The position numbers were made by a program, and so were the translations under genes. From Stanieria sp. NIES-3757 (GTDB taxonomy: Bacteria; Cyanobacteriota; Cyanobacteriia; Cyanobacteriales; Xenococcaceae): 64,000 bases of DNA. The notes beneath the pieces are model-generated. The model was given only the letters and a program-made list of their open reading frames with translations, had not been told where the DNA came from and ran no database searches. The DNA lies in NCBI GenBank assembly GCA_002355455.1, contig AP017375.1, positions 2,914,001 to 2,978,000 on the forward strand, read 5' to 3'. This document shows positions 42,623 through 51,629 of this stretch, piece by piece. Every line of letters starts with the position of its first letter. The first letter of the stretch is position 1.

Positions 42623-43051
42623 CTATTTCACACTATAACCACGACCCTCCATACAGGCGGTAAAGGCGCGATCAAATTCATTCTTGTGTCCCTTTTCTTC
42701 CTGATTTCTAATACCGCCACTAACACCGCCAACTGCTGCACCAATGGCTGCCCCGGTTCCAGCATCGCCTGCTATAAGTCCGCCGATCGCTCCGATCCCA
42801 GCACCGCGAGCTGCACCCCGTAAAGCCCTATCCGATACTATCTCACCAGAACTACTGTTACCAGAGGGTTGATATCCTGTTTGGCTGCTAGCCCAACTGC
42901 TACACTCCTGTTCATCACTTGCTTGCTGCCCATTACTCTGACCCTGAGCCGGGTAGACTTGTTGTGCCTGAGCCAAGTTAGTGGTTGTGGCTGCTATTGT
43001 CAAGCCTACTAAGACTATCATGAAGTTTTTAGCTGTATTCTTTGTATTCAT
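42623..43051 (-). CDS. Glycine-zipper exported protein (YMGG-like)
   Basis: A 142-residue protein with signal peptide (FMIVLVGLTIAATTTNLAQA). A Gln/Ser-rich linker is followed by a glycine zipper: LRGAARGAGIGAIGGLIAGD and GTGAAIGAAVGGVSGGIRNQ, with alternating small residues. The tail ends FDRAFTACMEGRGYSVK, with a final Cys and an acidic/basic end common in this group. Proteins of this type are thought to be envelope associated. It is convergent with the Omp85 gene (23 bases apart) and is encoded just after the DUF2092 gene on the same strand, 28 bases apart, so the two are likely an operon. Confidence 0.8.
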   Translation of the reverse strand: MNTKNTAKNFMIVLVGLTIAATTTNLAQAQQVYPAQGQSNGQQASDEQECSSWASSQTGYQPSGNSSSGEIVSDRALRGAARGAGIGAIGGLIAGDAGTGAAIGAAVGGVSGGIRNQEEKGHKNEFDRAFTACMEGRGYSVK

Positions 43052-43079
43052 CTGGTTATCTACCTCATTATTTACAATG

Positions 43080-43940
43080 CTAATAGGGAGTTACCCGTAC
43101 CAACTCAACCTCTTTTGCATCGGCTGGTGGGGTGAAAGTAAACTCATCTTTGGCTACTTGAGGAGTCAAATTCCAATCGTCTATAACAGCCAGATATCTG
43201 GGTACGCCCGGTTTATCTTTGTAGCCAACTGCTACTTTTCGGGGTAAGGGAGTATCGCTGTCTTCAATCCAGATTTGCCAATCGATATTATTTTGAACAA
43301 AAACTAAATGATGACAAGGTACGCCATCAACTTCACTTAAACCAAAATAGTAACCTGCTACCACGTTTTTGGTTAAACCCTCATAAATATCGCTGTACAG
43401 TAGATCGGCTAAGGGCATACTTACTGCAAATTTTTGGCTCAGAGCATCTAAAGTAGCATCAATAGTATCGGGTGCTTCTCTGGTGGCATAGACACCCCGT
43501 TCAGAATCTAATAAAGCAACGGTGGTTCCATCGTACCAAAATTGACGTTTGACCAGATCGCCAGAAGTCTGTACTTTAAATTGATTGGGGCGATTGACGA
43601 CAACATCAACGTCCTGGGCAATTTGGACTAAAGCACCATTGGAACTCATTACATCTCGTATGGTGTTGGCGGTAAACTGAAATTGATTTTGGGATTTGAG
43701 AAAATCAGACATTTCACGCAGAACGGTATCTGCCTGTTCCTCAATATAAGGAGCATCGTTAGCTGCAATTAGCGATGATGCACTCAGCTTTGCTGCGCCT
43801 TCGGCGATCGCATCATCTTTGCTTGTAGTCAAGTTCTGGAGAGTGAGATTATCGGCAGATACAGATAGTGGTACAGTAAGCACCGATATCCCCAAGAGCA
43901 AAGTTCCCCAGCCCCATTGGCTTAATTTAGTCATGCTCAA
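43080..43940 (-). CDS. DUF2092 exported protein
   Basis: A 286-residue protein with signal peptide (WGWGTLLLGISVLTVPLSVS) and a DUF2092 domain over most of its length: ADTVLREMSDFLKSQNQFQF, DVDVVVNRPNQFKVQTSGDL, GVPCHHLVFVQNNIDWQIWI and FTFTPPADAKEVELV at the end. The family resembles periplasmic lipoprotein-carrier folds (LolA-like). It may act at the envelope. The gene lies directly before the glycine-zipper gene and both face the Omp85 gene, so an envelope cluster is supported. Substrate unknown. Confidence 0.85.
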   Translation of the reverse strand: MSMTKLSQWGWGTLLLGISVLTVPLSVSADNLTLQNLTTSKDDAIAEGAAKLSASSLIAANDAPYIEEQADTVLREMSDFLKSQNQFQFTANTIRDVMSSNGALVQIAQDVDVVVNRPNQFKVQTSGDLVKRQFWYDGTTVALLDSERGVYATREAPDTIDATLDALSQKFAVSMPLADLLYSDIYEGLTKNVVAGYYFGLSEVDGVPCHHLVFVQNNIDWQIWIEDSDTPLPRKVAVGYKDKPGVPRYLAVIDDWNLTPQVAKDEFTFTPPADAKEVELVRVTPY

Positions 43941-44130
43941 TTTCCTTAATAAAAGTAAAATAAGAAAAGTTTAATTTTAATTATTTTGCGACGTATTACT
44001 CAATAAATCTATGTATTACTCTATAAATTTATCACTAGTCTATCTCAATTCACATCTACGTCAATAGTTTTTTATTTATTCCCTAATCCTGAATGCGATC
44101 GCTGGTGTTTTAATTTATTTTTCATACCCA

Positions 44131-44386
44131 TTATGAGGCAACGCCAGCATTTTTACTTACTGCGGTGTCGTAAAAAATCCGAGAAGCAACAATGCGGGAA
44201 ATGATAGACATCAAAGTTTTCCAAAGGCTTGCCATTGTAAAAAACACTGGGTTTGTGGGAAGTAAGATTCATGTAGCAGCGCAGGTAATCAATAACGCGC
44301 ATTTCGTGACCTCTAGCTTCTCCAGCTTCCTTGAGGCAGCGAGTGGAATAGAGAGTGGGATATTGGGAAAGAATGGCAATTTTCAT
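44131..44386 (-). pseudogene. Truncated, frameshifted rimK-like gene (N-terminal part only)
   Basis: The ATG at 44386 opens [20 protein letters not shown] and [18 protein letters not shown], the N-terminus of a RimK-type ATP-grasp ligase. After FDV the frame is off by one: if one T is dropped, the text continues [16 protein letters not shown], as in RimK (IPRIGASITFYGTAV). A stop then follows at 44131-44133. All of the ATP-grasp catalytic part is missing. It lies 20 bases downstream of the QEGLA gene. In related genomes RimK-type ligases are found next to this gene type, so this could be the relic of a former partner. Confidence 0.75.
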
Positions 44387-44405
44387 GATTAGTTCTAGAG
44401 AACGG

Positions 44406-45686
44406 TTACAATTTGACGACTGGCGCACTCTCTAAAAGCTTGTTGGCAACTGCCACCAGTGGTTCCATAGGCATCTTGTTCATGAAAGTAGAGTAAGTTA
44501 GCAGAGCGAGCAAATAGCGGGGATCGCTTACCCAAGGAGGCAGATAGCGGGGTGCTTGGCACAATCCCATTTGATAAAGCTCGCAGAGGGCGGGAATGTC
44601 CAAAATATCCAATTTCCCGCAGAAGAGCAACTTCAGGCAGTCGGAGCGACCAGAGGCAAAAAAGGCTCGGATAGCATTGCTGACTCCCAGTAGACCGAAG
44701 AGATAGACAACGTCTTTGGTAAACGGTGCGCCACCAGTGATGACACCCCCCCTGAACACTCGGCGGGCATTTTCAAACGCCTGAGCCGGGTCGCCAACCC
44801 GTTCTAGAAAATAGCGGTACACCTCCAAAAAATCGGCTCCCTCGACCGCCATCTGGATGGCGAAGACTCGATCTGCCAGCCGCCGCATCCGGTCTAATTC
44901 CATCGAACCACTAATAATTTCTGCAAAAACCGCCAGCCCTTCCTGAGTTCGAGTTGTGCCTGGATGCCCCGCCGCCAAGATAGGAAGGTCAGTCTGGGCT
45001 TGACCATTGAGGGAAGTGGCAACGTGAATGTAGGCTTCGTGGTGCAAGAGTTGACTGGCATCGCGATCGGTGAAGCGAGCATCGCGACGGATTTTAATAG
45101 CACTCGCCGTTGCCAGGGCATTGGCAGAAAGCTTATCGACCAACTCTACTTTGGGTGCATCTTCACCAAAATGCTTTTGAACCGCTCGTTCGATGTCCAC
45201 GGTCACTTCCTCAGCAGTATGATAGTCTGGCGGTGCAATGTCCATCTCGATTGAGGTAAGTTGGGCGATCGTATCGCAAATACTCTTGGACAGTTCTAGA
45301 GGTGTGAGGGGAAAGTAGCGCAAGGGAACAGTAGGTTCGCCATAAAGCTGGCGGGCGTACTCAAAAAAAGCAGGAGTCCCCACAGTTGCGAGCATTCGCG
45401 CACCCCGTTCGAGTGCATCTGCTTGTCGTTCCAGCCACAGATCGATAGAAGACATCGGCACGATTGAGCGGCGTGCCTCGCGCACGGCTTCGAGGACAGG
45501 GGTGGGATCGATGGGTGTGTAACTCACTTGAGGAAGTTCTCGGGCGTTGTTAGCAAAGAACTTCTCCTTAACTTCGCTCGACCAGGCAATAGTCCGCAAA
45601 ATACGAATCGGACGGCTGGCTTGGTACAATAAATTTGCTACCCGACGAATTCGGTCTTTTTCACGATCGCTAGTTTGAGTATTCAT
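44406..45686 (-). CDS. DUF1704/QEGLA-motif protein, putative metallopeptidase
   Basis: A 426-residue protein of the family called flavohemoglobin expression-modulating QEGLA motif protein (DUF1704, MATCAP-like peptidase fold). The metal motif HEAYIH is at 216-221 ([14 protein letters not shown]), with the QEGLA motif at 248-252 in [14 protein letters not shown] and [20 protein letters not shown] following. The family is thought to remove terminal residues in peptides; the substrate is not known here. The gene is more GC-rich than its neighbours. A relic of rimK lies just after it, and a second copy of its first 24 codons is at 51431-51502. It starts about 265 bases before the decayed DUF3102 gene. 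Confidence 0.85.
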   Translation of the reverse strand: MNTQTSDREKDRIRRVANLLYQASRPIRILRTIAWSSEVKEKFFANNARELPQVSYTPIDPTPVLEAVREARRSIVPMSSIDLWLERQADALERGARMLATVGTPAFFEYARQLYGEPTVPLRYFPLTPLELSKSICDTIAQLTSIEMDIAPPDYHTAEEVTVDIERAVQKHFGEDAPKVELVDKLSANALATASAIKIRRDARFTDRDASQLLHHEAYIHVATSLNGQAQTDLPILAAGHPGTTRTQEGLAVFAEIISGSMELDRMRRLADRVFAIQMAVEGADFLEVYRYFLERVGDPAQAFENARRVFRGGVITGGAPFTKDVVYLFGLLGVSNAIRAFFASGRSDCLKLLFCGKLDILDIPALCELYQMGLCQAPRYLPPWVSDPRYLLALLTYSTFMNKMPMEPLVAVANKLLESAPVVKL

Positions 45687-45950
45687 TATAATTTCCTTTT
45701 AATCTTATCTATTTGGGCCAAAATTATTGGTATTGAGCTTTATTATTCAATTACCGAAACAGTGGGATTTTAATCCTTCTATACCCCGAAATGATTTATT
45801 TATCATAAAAACAGCTTTTCCTCCGCCAATGGGTAGTGCCTATTTTTTTCCGGTTATCACATCAAAAACTTATTGCTTTCAACTTTAACTACTTGATGTG
45901 GTTGGCTGTGAGCACTCGCCACCGAAAGCCTTGCTTTTATCCTATCAATT

Positions 45951-46532
45951 ATGAATGTCGCTAAAAATTTCGGCGAACGGGTCAAACAAAATCCGCAGTT
46001 TGCGGAATCTATCGGCTTGACTGTCTTATATGAGCTTTCAACTAAAAATACGCCAGAATCCGCACGAGTAGAAATGTTTGAAAGGATTGTACGAGGAGAG
46101 CCAATCTCGTTTACAGCAGTTTTCATATTGGTAGATCGCAGTAAAAACAAATAAACTTTTAGCTTTTAGCTAAAACCAGAACCACCACAGCAATTAATCA
46201 AGCTTTGAGCAAAATTATCAATTACCGCAAATTTCTTCTGATGACGCTGTTGGCTGGTTCAATCATTGTGGTCTATTCATTTGAATATCTCTGTAAACAA
46301 GCTAAAGCGCTCATAGCAGCTAAAAAAAAACGGACAACTTCCTACTTCCGATGTCGAACCAAAAACACCAGCTCTGGTAATCTCGATAGTTTGACCATCG
46401 AAAACTTCGCAACAACCAGAACCTGTTCTCAATTGGTGGAAGATTATCACTACCTAGTCAGAAATAATCCACGGAACTAGTCAACCCATGCAGGAGCAAA
46501 TGCTTGAGAATGAGAATGTTGATGTAGTTTAA
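45951..46532 (+). pseudogene. Decayed copy of the DUF3102 gene at 51630
   Basis: 45951-46110 is nearly identical to 51882-52043 of the intact gene (about 6 differences, all after the first 120 bases). At 46112 it departs: about 190 unrelated bases follow, with one hydrophobic frame (LLMTLLAGSIIVVYSF). Homology resumes at about 46295 (GCTAAAGCGCTC) and runs with many changes and at least one large deletion to about 46525 (the CATGCAGGAGCAAATGCTTG end). The 5' 250 bases are missing. Several stops occur, so no complete protein can be made. Confidence 0.8.
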
Positions 46533-46610
46533 TTTATAAAACAATCACAAATGAGCTAACGTTAAACTTTGAACTTTCAAACTCCAGTTCTCTACTTGGA
46601 CGAAGTTTAA

Positions 46611-47945
46611 TTACGGTTCGACTGTTTTTTCACTCGTCAGAGACTCTTCGGCAATCGGCGTACCGTCTTGTAAATCGAGAATTCTCGATACAGCCACCCT
46701 ATCTCCTGCTTTCACTCCCGAAACGACTTGGTAATCTTGACCTTGAATATCTCCTACTTGTATGGGCTTTTGCTTGGCAACTAAAGATTGCTCTCCATTT
46801 TGGGTTTCTCTTGGTGCAGCTACAAAGACAAATCGCTGTCCGCCAAGGGTACTGACAGCGGTAGTGGGAACTAACACGCCTGGCTGTTTATCCCAAATAA
46901 CCCTCACTGTTACGTATTCGCGATCGCGCAAGCTGCCATCGTTATTAAAAGATACTTTGGTATGAATAGATTGTGTGTTTTGATCGACTAAAGGTGCAAT
47001 ATAGGTAACTTTACCTTCAACTCCTTCACTACCCTCTCCCTCGATAATTTTTACCGACAGTCCCGTCCGTAGTCGGGAGCGGTATTCGGTGGGAATATTA
47101 ATGTTTAGCTCGAAAACTTCATTATTTGTAATGGTAGTTAATTCTTCGCCGCTATTGATAATATCCCCTATTTTCCTTTGGTCAAAACTGGCAACAACAC
47201 CGTCAATGGGAGCAACAATCGTGTTGCGCTCCAACTCTTGACCTACCGCTCCCAATTGTCCTTCAGCTTGGGTAACCGATGCCTTTTGAGCGTCTATGTT
47301 CGCTAGAGCTTGTTGAACTCGCTTTTCTGCTGCATGGAGAGACTCTTGTGCCGCTTGCAATGCTTTCTCTCTAGCATTAAGCTGGGCTTTGCTAGTTTCG
47401 AGGTCTCTAACTTTATCATCTAAATCTTGCTTGGGGTTTACTCCTTGCTTTACTAAAAATGAAGACCGCTCATGATTGACTCTTGCCAGAGCTAACTGAG
47501 CTTTGGCATCTTCTACATCGGCTCTGGTTCTTTCTAACTCAGCCGCAGTACGGGCTTTTTCTGCCTCTGCTGCCTGATATTCGGCTTGGGTTTGTCCCAA
47601 GCGAGCTTTTTCTACATTAACTTGAGCAGTAGCTGCATTTACTTGCTCTTGTTGTTGGGTGGGTTCTAATTCGGCAATTTTCTGCCCTCGTTTGACTGTA
47701 TCTCCCTGTTGGACAAAAATACTCAAAATTCGACCGGTGATTTGGGGTGCTAGATTAACTCTTCCTTTAGCTTGTAGGGTGCCAACATATTCGCTGCTGT
47801 CAATTAAAGACGCGGTTTCCAATGTTTGCAATTTAACGGGAATAGCTTGAGGAGCAACAGCTTTTTCTTCAGTACCACAGGCATTGGTTAGAAAAGAAAG
47901 TGCTACAACCGCCCCTAATAATTTTCTAGAAAGCAGACCGCTCAT
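46611..47945 (-). CDS. RND/MFP-type efflux periplasmic adaptor subunit
   Basis: A 444-residue membrane fusion protein (AcrA/HlyD-like) that joins an inner-membrane pump to an outer-membrane channel. The N-terminus is signal-like (LLGAVVALSFLTNACGTE), with a possible lipid-attachment cysteine. The lipoyl-type segment has APQITGRILSIFVQQGDTVK, the coiled-coil hairpin covers about residues 90-240 (KARLGQTQAEYQAAEAEKAR), and NTIVAPIDGVVASFDQRKIG closes the lipoyl domain. No pump gene is adjacent; the RND pump at 60821 and the TolC-family protein at 4238 are possible partners. The substrate is unknown. The gene stands alone. Confidence 0.9.
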   Translation of the reverse strand: MSGLLSRKLLGAVVALSFLTNACGTEEKAVAPQAIPVKLQTLETASLIDSSEYVGTLQAKGRVNLAPQITGRILSIFVQQGDTVKRGQKIAELEPTQQQEQVNAATAQVNVEKARLGQTQAEYQAAEAEKARTAAELERTRADVEDAKAQLALARVNHERSSFLVKQGVNPKQDLDDKVRDLETSKAQLNAREKALQAAQESLHAAEKRVQQALANIDAQKASVTQAEGQLGAVGQELERNTIVAPIDGVVASFDQRKIGDIINSGEELTTITNNEVFELNINIPTEYRSRLRTGLSVKIIEGEGSEGVEGKVTYIAPLVDQNTQSIHTKVSFNNDGSLRDREYVTVRVIWDKQPGVLVPTTAVSTLGGQRFVFVAAPRETQNGEQSLVAKQKPIQVGDIQGQDYQVVSGVKAGDRVAVSRILDLQDGTPIAEESLTSEKTVEP

Positions 47946-48245
47946 GGCTAAATTATTTAACTATTTGTTGGTTTTTTGAGAGCATATTAATTACAATACC
48001 GTAATGTACTACTATTCTTGAAATTTGTATATAATTCTCAACTCAAGTTTTATATTTTTATAATAGCTCTAATTACTAAGAGCTTGTATTATAAAAATGA
48101 GTATATAAAAATAATGATATAAATCTTTTCTTTCTTTAATTTTTTGTTAATTGTTTCTTGAATTAACAGGCGAGCTTCCTATTTCTTTAACTCATACCAA
48201 TTTTTAAAAGTACCGATCAAATTAGTCGCTCTGAGAAATAAGTTT
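47946..48245. other. Divergent AT-rich intergenic region
   Basis: 300 very AT-rich bases between the divergent adaptor and channel genes. They must hold both promoters. No repeat, RNA gene or short gene is recognised. Confidence 0.4.
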
Positions 48246-48938
48246 ATGCTACAGCCGAAAACCATACAGAATAAATATTCTTTATTACTATTTACACTAA
48301 TTTTACTTTTTATTATCGGTCCTTTTTTTACTGGAATAATTGGACAAATTGTAACAGAATTGCTTTTTTTTGGAATAATTCTTTCTATAATTAGAACCTT
48401 TAATTTACCAAAAAAGAACTTTTTTTTATATGTCGGACTCGCGGGACTGGCATTTTTTTTTAATATTATTTCTGACATTTATATTTTATCACAGGGATTA
48501 GAATCTAATTTTGATAAGTTATTAATTTTAATTTCCGATCTAATTAATTCGGTATTTATTATTCTGGCTCTTTTATCAATAAATAAAAAATTATTTTTAA
48601 TTCAAAAAGTAAATAATAACATTATTAGAGGAGGTATAGCTGTTTTTTTACTTATTGGTCTTTTATGGACTTTTATTTATCATATTATCTTTCTTTTAGA
48701 TCCCAATGCTTTTTCTTATTCCCGAGAATTACAAGAATTACAAGAGGAATATAACTATTTATTTTATTTTAGTTTTACTACCTTAACTACTCTTGGTTAT
48801 GGCGACGTAACTCCGATCAATCAATTTGCTATGAATTTAACTAATCTAGAAGCAATTGTTGGCATGATGTATCCTTCAATTTTTATTGCCCGATTAGTAA
48901 GCTTATACACCGCAGACGAACTTAAAGAGCGAAATTAA
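48246..48938 (+). CDS. Potassium-channel-family membrane protein
   Basis: A 230-residue membrane protein with the K+ selectivity filter TLGYGD at residues 182-187 (FSFTTLTTLGYGDVTPINQF). Before it are several hydrophobic helices (LLLFTLILLFIIGPFFTGII, GLAGLAFFFNIISDIYILS, IAVFLLIGLLWTFIYHIIFL). After it is the final helix, MMYPSIFIARLVSLYTADEL. The layout is that of a small tetrameric ion channel with extra N-terminal helices and no regulatory RCK or cyclic-nucleotide domain. Very AT-rich coding sequence. It stands alone. Confidence 0.9.
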   Translation: MLQPKTIQNKYSLLLFTLILLFIIGPFFTGIIGQIVTELLFFGIILSIIRTFNLPKKNFFLYVGLAGLAFFFNIISDIYILSQGLESNFDKLLILISDLINSVFIILALLSINKKLFLIQKVNNNIIRGGIAVFLLIGLLWTFIYHIIFLLDPNAFSYSRELQELQEEYNYLFYFSFTTLTTLGYGDVTPINQFAMNLTNLEAIVGMMYPSIFIARLVSLYTADELKERN

Positions 48939-48960
48939 TTTTTAATAAAATATATATAGG

Positions 48961-49045
48961 ACTTACGCATTCAGAATAAAAAAACGCCTGTAAACCACTA
49001 TTTTCCGTTCCCTCAAATCTTAATGTTTCATTTTACTGCGTAAGT
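48961..49045. repeat. 85-nt MITE-like repeat with ACTTACGCA inverted ends
   Basis: ACTTACGCA at 48961-48969 and TGCGTAAGT at 49037-49045 are perfect inverted ends. On both sides lies AT-rich TATATATA sequence that could be a target duplication. Such ends recur in cyanobacterial MITEs and small IS relatives. The interior shows no coding sequence. Confidence 0.6.
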
Positions 49046-49099
49046 TTTAATATATATATAGCAATCCTAAATCATTAAAGTAATCTTTCAAGTAACAGA

Positions 49100-49270
49100 A
49101 TGCCTATCAAGATTCGTATTTTTTTATTAGGCTTGCTCTTATTAGGGACGATGGCTACAATTAGCTCTGATTTATTTCCTTTTGGAATGACTGGTTTAAC
49201 AGGATTTTGGTTAGCTTATCTCTCTAAAGGTATGAGAAAGCATCGCCCTAAAATTATCGCTAAACCATAA
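49100..49270 (+). CDS. Small membrane protein, 56 aa, hypothetical
   Basis: A short frame MPIKIRIFLLGLLLLGTMAT ... KIIAKP with one or two hydrophobic segments (FLLGLLLLGTMATI and FPFGMTGLTGFWLAYLSK) and a basic C-terminus. It is preceded by AAGTAACAG, a weak ribosome binding site. No family recognised. It ends 5 bases before the converging GUN4 gene. A real small protein is plausible but not proven. Confidence 0.4.
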   Translation: MPIKIRIFLLGLLLLGTMATISSDLFPFGMTGLTGFWLAYLSKGMRKHRPKIIAKP

Positions 49271-49275
49271 CTACT

Positions 49276-49857
49276 TTACAATCCACAAGCCAAAAGACGA
49301 GCTAAGAAAAAATTTGCCATTTTCGCTCCATAAGGAGATCTCCACCAATTTCCTGGTAAACCCCCTTCAGGCGCAGAAAGAGAAAAATCGAAATCATCGT
49401 ATTCAATCAACTTATCATTCTTACGCCATCCAATCGTGTTGCTAGTGCGTGCCAAAAACTCATTACTTTGGCTTCTGATTGTATCGATACTGCCGCCCAA
49501 ACTTTGATAAAGGGATAACTGCACAGTAAAGCCAAAATGATTATTACTATATTTGGTCCAGAGTCGGTCGATCACGCGAATAGCACTGCAAGGAAAAATT
49601 TGAATATCCGCAGGAGTGACTTCTTCTTGGCGGTCTTTACCAGTTATCTCGATCATAATTTTAGTCGTCTCTAGATCCGCTTCTTTCCATTTACCTGCTG
49701 CTAGCAAATCCCGTAACTTTCCGTATCTATAAGTATCGGGAAACAGCATGAGAGCTTCCTCTAATCTTTCTTCTAACTGAGAAACTCGTTTTGATAAAGA
49801 TGATTCGAGCTGTGAGATACGAGCAAGCAGTTCAGTTTCGTTCTCGGGATTAGACAT
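49276..49857 (-). CDS. GUN4-domain protein
   Basis: A 193-residue protein with an N-terminal coiled coil (ETELLARISQLESSLSKRVS to about residue 35) and a GUN4 domain: YRYGKLRDLLAAGKWKEADL, then IFPCSAIRVIDRLWTKYSNN, FGFTVQLSLYQSLGG, and at the end APEGGLPGNWWRSPYGAKMA. GUN4 proteins bind porphyrins; the true Gun4 stimulates Mg-chelatase. Here the coiled coil and a rather divergent domain suggest one of the several GUN4-like proteins of cyanobacteria, which may be sensors. Which one cannot be settled here. Confidence 0.85.
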   Translation of the reverse strand: MSNPENETELLARISQLESSLSKRVSQLEERLEEALMLFPDTYRYGKLRDLLAAGKWKEADLETTKIMIEITGKDRQEEVTPADIQIFPCSAIRVIDRLWTKYSNNHFGFTVQLSLYQSLGGSIDTIRSQSNEFLARTSNTIGWRKNDKLIEYDDFDFSLSAPEGGLPGNWWRSPYGAKMANFFLARLLACGL

Positions 49858-49935
49858 AGTTTTAGGAATCTATCGAGATAAGTTCTTTGTCTAGTATTAT
49901 CTCTTAAAAACAAATCAATCTTGCAAACACTCCCA

Positions 49936-50199
49936 TTATTGTTCTCTGAAAAGTTCTTCTTTATTAATACTTATTGCTTTTTGATAGAGCGATCTCGAAG
50001 AGAACGCTTCGCGATCGCGCAATTTAAAAATATTGGCATTCAAATTAATTTCTCCATCTGGTTGCGTTACTCGAAAATATTCGTCATCAGTAGCTAAAAT
50101 ACCACAGTTTTCGCAGCAAAAACTCTCATCTTCAATCGAATAAAACCAATAAGTACAAGCGTTACAACGAGGACAATAATCTTTTTGATATTCGCTCAT
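49936..50199 (-). CDS. Small zinc-ribbon protein, 87 aa
   Basis: An 87-residue protein with two CxxC pairs at the N-terminus: YCPRCNACTYWF (Cys9, Cys12) and FCCENCGILATDDEYF. This is the pattern of a zinc ribbon. The remainder is charged, without a known domain. The codon region 49985-50020 contains repeated CGATC-type bases (GAGCGATCTCGAAGAGAACG and a HIP1-like GCGATCGC), so part of the C-terminus may stem from a dispersed repeat. Function unknown; it lies between the GUN4 and ppk2 genes on the same strand. Confidence 0.55.
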   Translation of the reverse strand: MSEYQKDYCPRCNACTYWFYSIEDESFCCENCGILATDDEYFRVTQPDGEINLNANIFKLRDREAFSSRSLYQKAISINKEELFREQ

Positions 50200-50360
50200 G
50201 ACTCTGCCTCTAAATATTCAATATGCTTACCTCTCTGGTGCTGACCTCGAAGATGCTTAACTAATTGGTACTCAGAATCGAACTTCTTCTCAAATTAAAT
50301 TCGCTTGTAATTGAGAACGAGTCATCTACAAAGAAGGCAAAAGCAAATAAAATGTTTGAA

Positions 50361-51176
50361 CTAATATTTCTGCGGAATGAAACGCATCTCTTCTGAAGAA
50401 AGCCGGTCGTCGTACTTGTCTTTAAGATCGCGCTCTCCTAGTTTGACTTTTTCCTTTGGTAAATCTTGATAAGGAATCAAACTGAGGAAATGAGAAATGC
50501 AATTAAGACGGGCGCGTTTTTTATCATCCGCTGGAACGATATACCAAGGGGCATAATCCTTATCCGTGGCAATCAGCATATCGTCCCTGGCTTTGGAATA
50601 AGCATACCAGCGACGGTAGGACTCTACGTCCATAGGGCTTAATTTCCAAATTTTACGCGGGTCATCAATTCGGTCTTTAAAGCGTCGCTCCTGTTCTTCC
50701 ATACTGGTATCGAGCCAATACTTAATTAGGATCATACCAGAATCTACGATTGCCTGTTCAAATATGGGCGTGTATTGGAGAAAACGGACATATTCTTCCT
50801 TCGTACAGAAACCCATCACTCGCTCTACGCCAGCACGGTTATACCAACTGCGATCAAAGATGACGACTTCGCCAGCAGCAGGAAAATGGGTTAGGTAACG
50901 TTGGGCATAGATCTGGGTTTTTTCGCGGTCTGAAGGAGAGGGTAAGGCAACGAGACGAAATACCCGAGGGCTTACTCGTTCGGTAATGCGTTTAATGATG
51001 CCTCCTTTGCCGGCTGCATCTCGTCCTTCAAAGACAACAATAATTTTTAGTCCTTTTTCTTTGACCCAGTATTGTAATTTAACGAGTTCGCCTTGTAGTT
51101 TAGCCAGTTCAGCTTCGTATTCCTTGTTCGACAGTTTCTGATGCTTGTCTGAATTATTTTCTTTGTCTTTCCCCAT
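50361..51176 (-). CDS. ppk2: Polyphosphate kinase 2 (PPK2 family)
   Basis: A 271-residue PPK2-family kinase. Walker A is GRDAAGKGG at 51-59, followed by the second conserved block IFDRSWYNRAGVERVMGFC and the lid region YLDTSMEEQERRFKDRIDD-type (YWLDTSMEEQERRFKDRIDD). PPK2 enzymes transfer phosphate between polyphosphate and nucleotides, usually making NTP or NDP from polyphosphate. Which nucleotide is used (class I, II or III) cannot be fixed by eye, but the single-domain length of about 270 is that of the class I/III type. It stands alone. Confidence 0.93.
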   Translation of the reverse strand: MGKDKENNSDKHQKLSNKEYEAELAKLQGELVKLQYWVKEKGLKIIVVFEGRDAAGKGGIIKRITERVSPRVFRLVALPSPSDREKTQIYAQRYLTHFPAAGEVVIFDRSWYNRAGVERVMGFCTKEEYVRFLQYTPIFEQAIVDSGMILIKYWLDTSMEEQERRFKDRIDDPRKIWKLSPMDVESYRRWYAYSKARDDMLIATDKDYAPWYIVPADDKKRARLNCISHFLSLIPYQDLPKEKVKLGERDLKDKYDDRLSSEEMRFIPQKY

Positions 51177-51430
51177 ATTATTTACCTCTATTTATTACGT
51201 CGCGAGCAATTTTTGTTAGGAAGTCAACTTTAACTACTAAAAGTAATAAGTAATATTTATTTGCCTTTTGGTGGTTTTAATTAAACGAAAAGTAACGATG
51301 GTAGTCTTTATATAGTTCCTATTTAGATTCTGCGGCAAATGTCTGATTTTCTCAAATCTCAAAATTAATTTAAGTTCAGTGCCAATACCATAGATGTATT
51401 GAGTTTCAATAGTATTTTAGTCCAAATTGC

Positions 51431-51502
51431 CCTGGCTCGATCCAATAAGTTGGCTAACCAGCGAATTTGGTCTTTTTTGCGATCGCTAGTTTGAGTATTC
51501 AT
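51431..51502 (-). pseudogene. 5' fragment of the QEGLA gene (segmental duplication)
   Basis: From an ATG at 51502 the minus strand reads [20 protein letters not shown], matching the first 20 residues of the intact gene at 45686 ([20 protein letters not shown]). The match ends about 51431. Like the intact gene, it is divergent from a DUF3102 gene (51630), so the two loci come from one duplicated segment. Confidence 0.85.
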
Positions 51503-51629
51503 TTTAGTTAACCTCTAATTTTATTAGATCATCAAAAATAGCTGAAATACATCCAGAGTTTAATTGTTGTTGCCGTCAGTTAAGTTAAACTAGAAGCTTA
51601 AAAAAAGTGGAAACTAAAAGCAACCAGAT

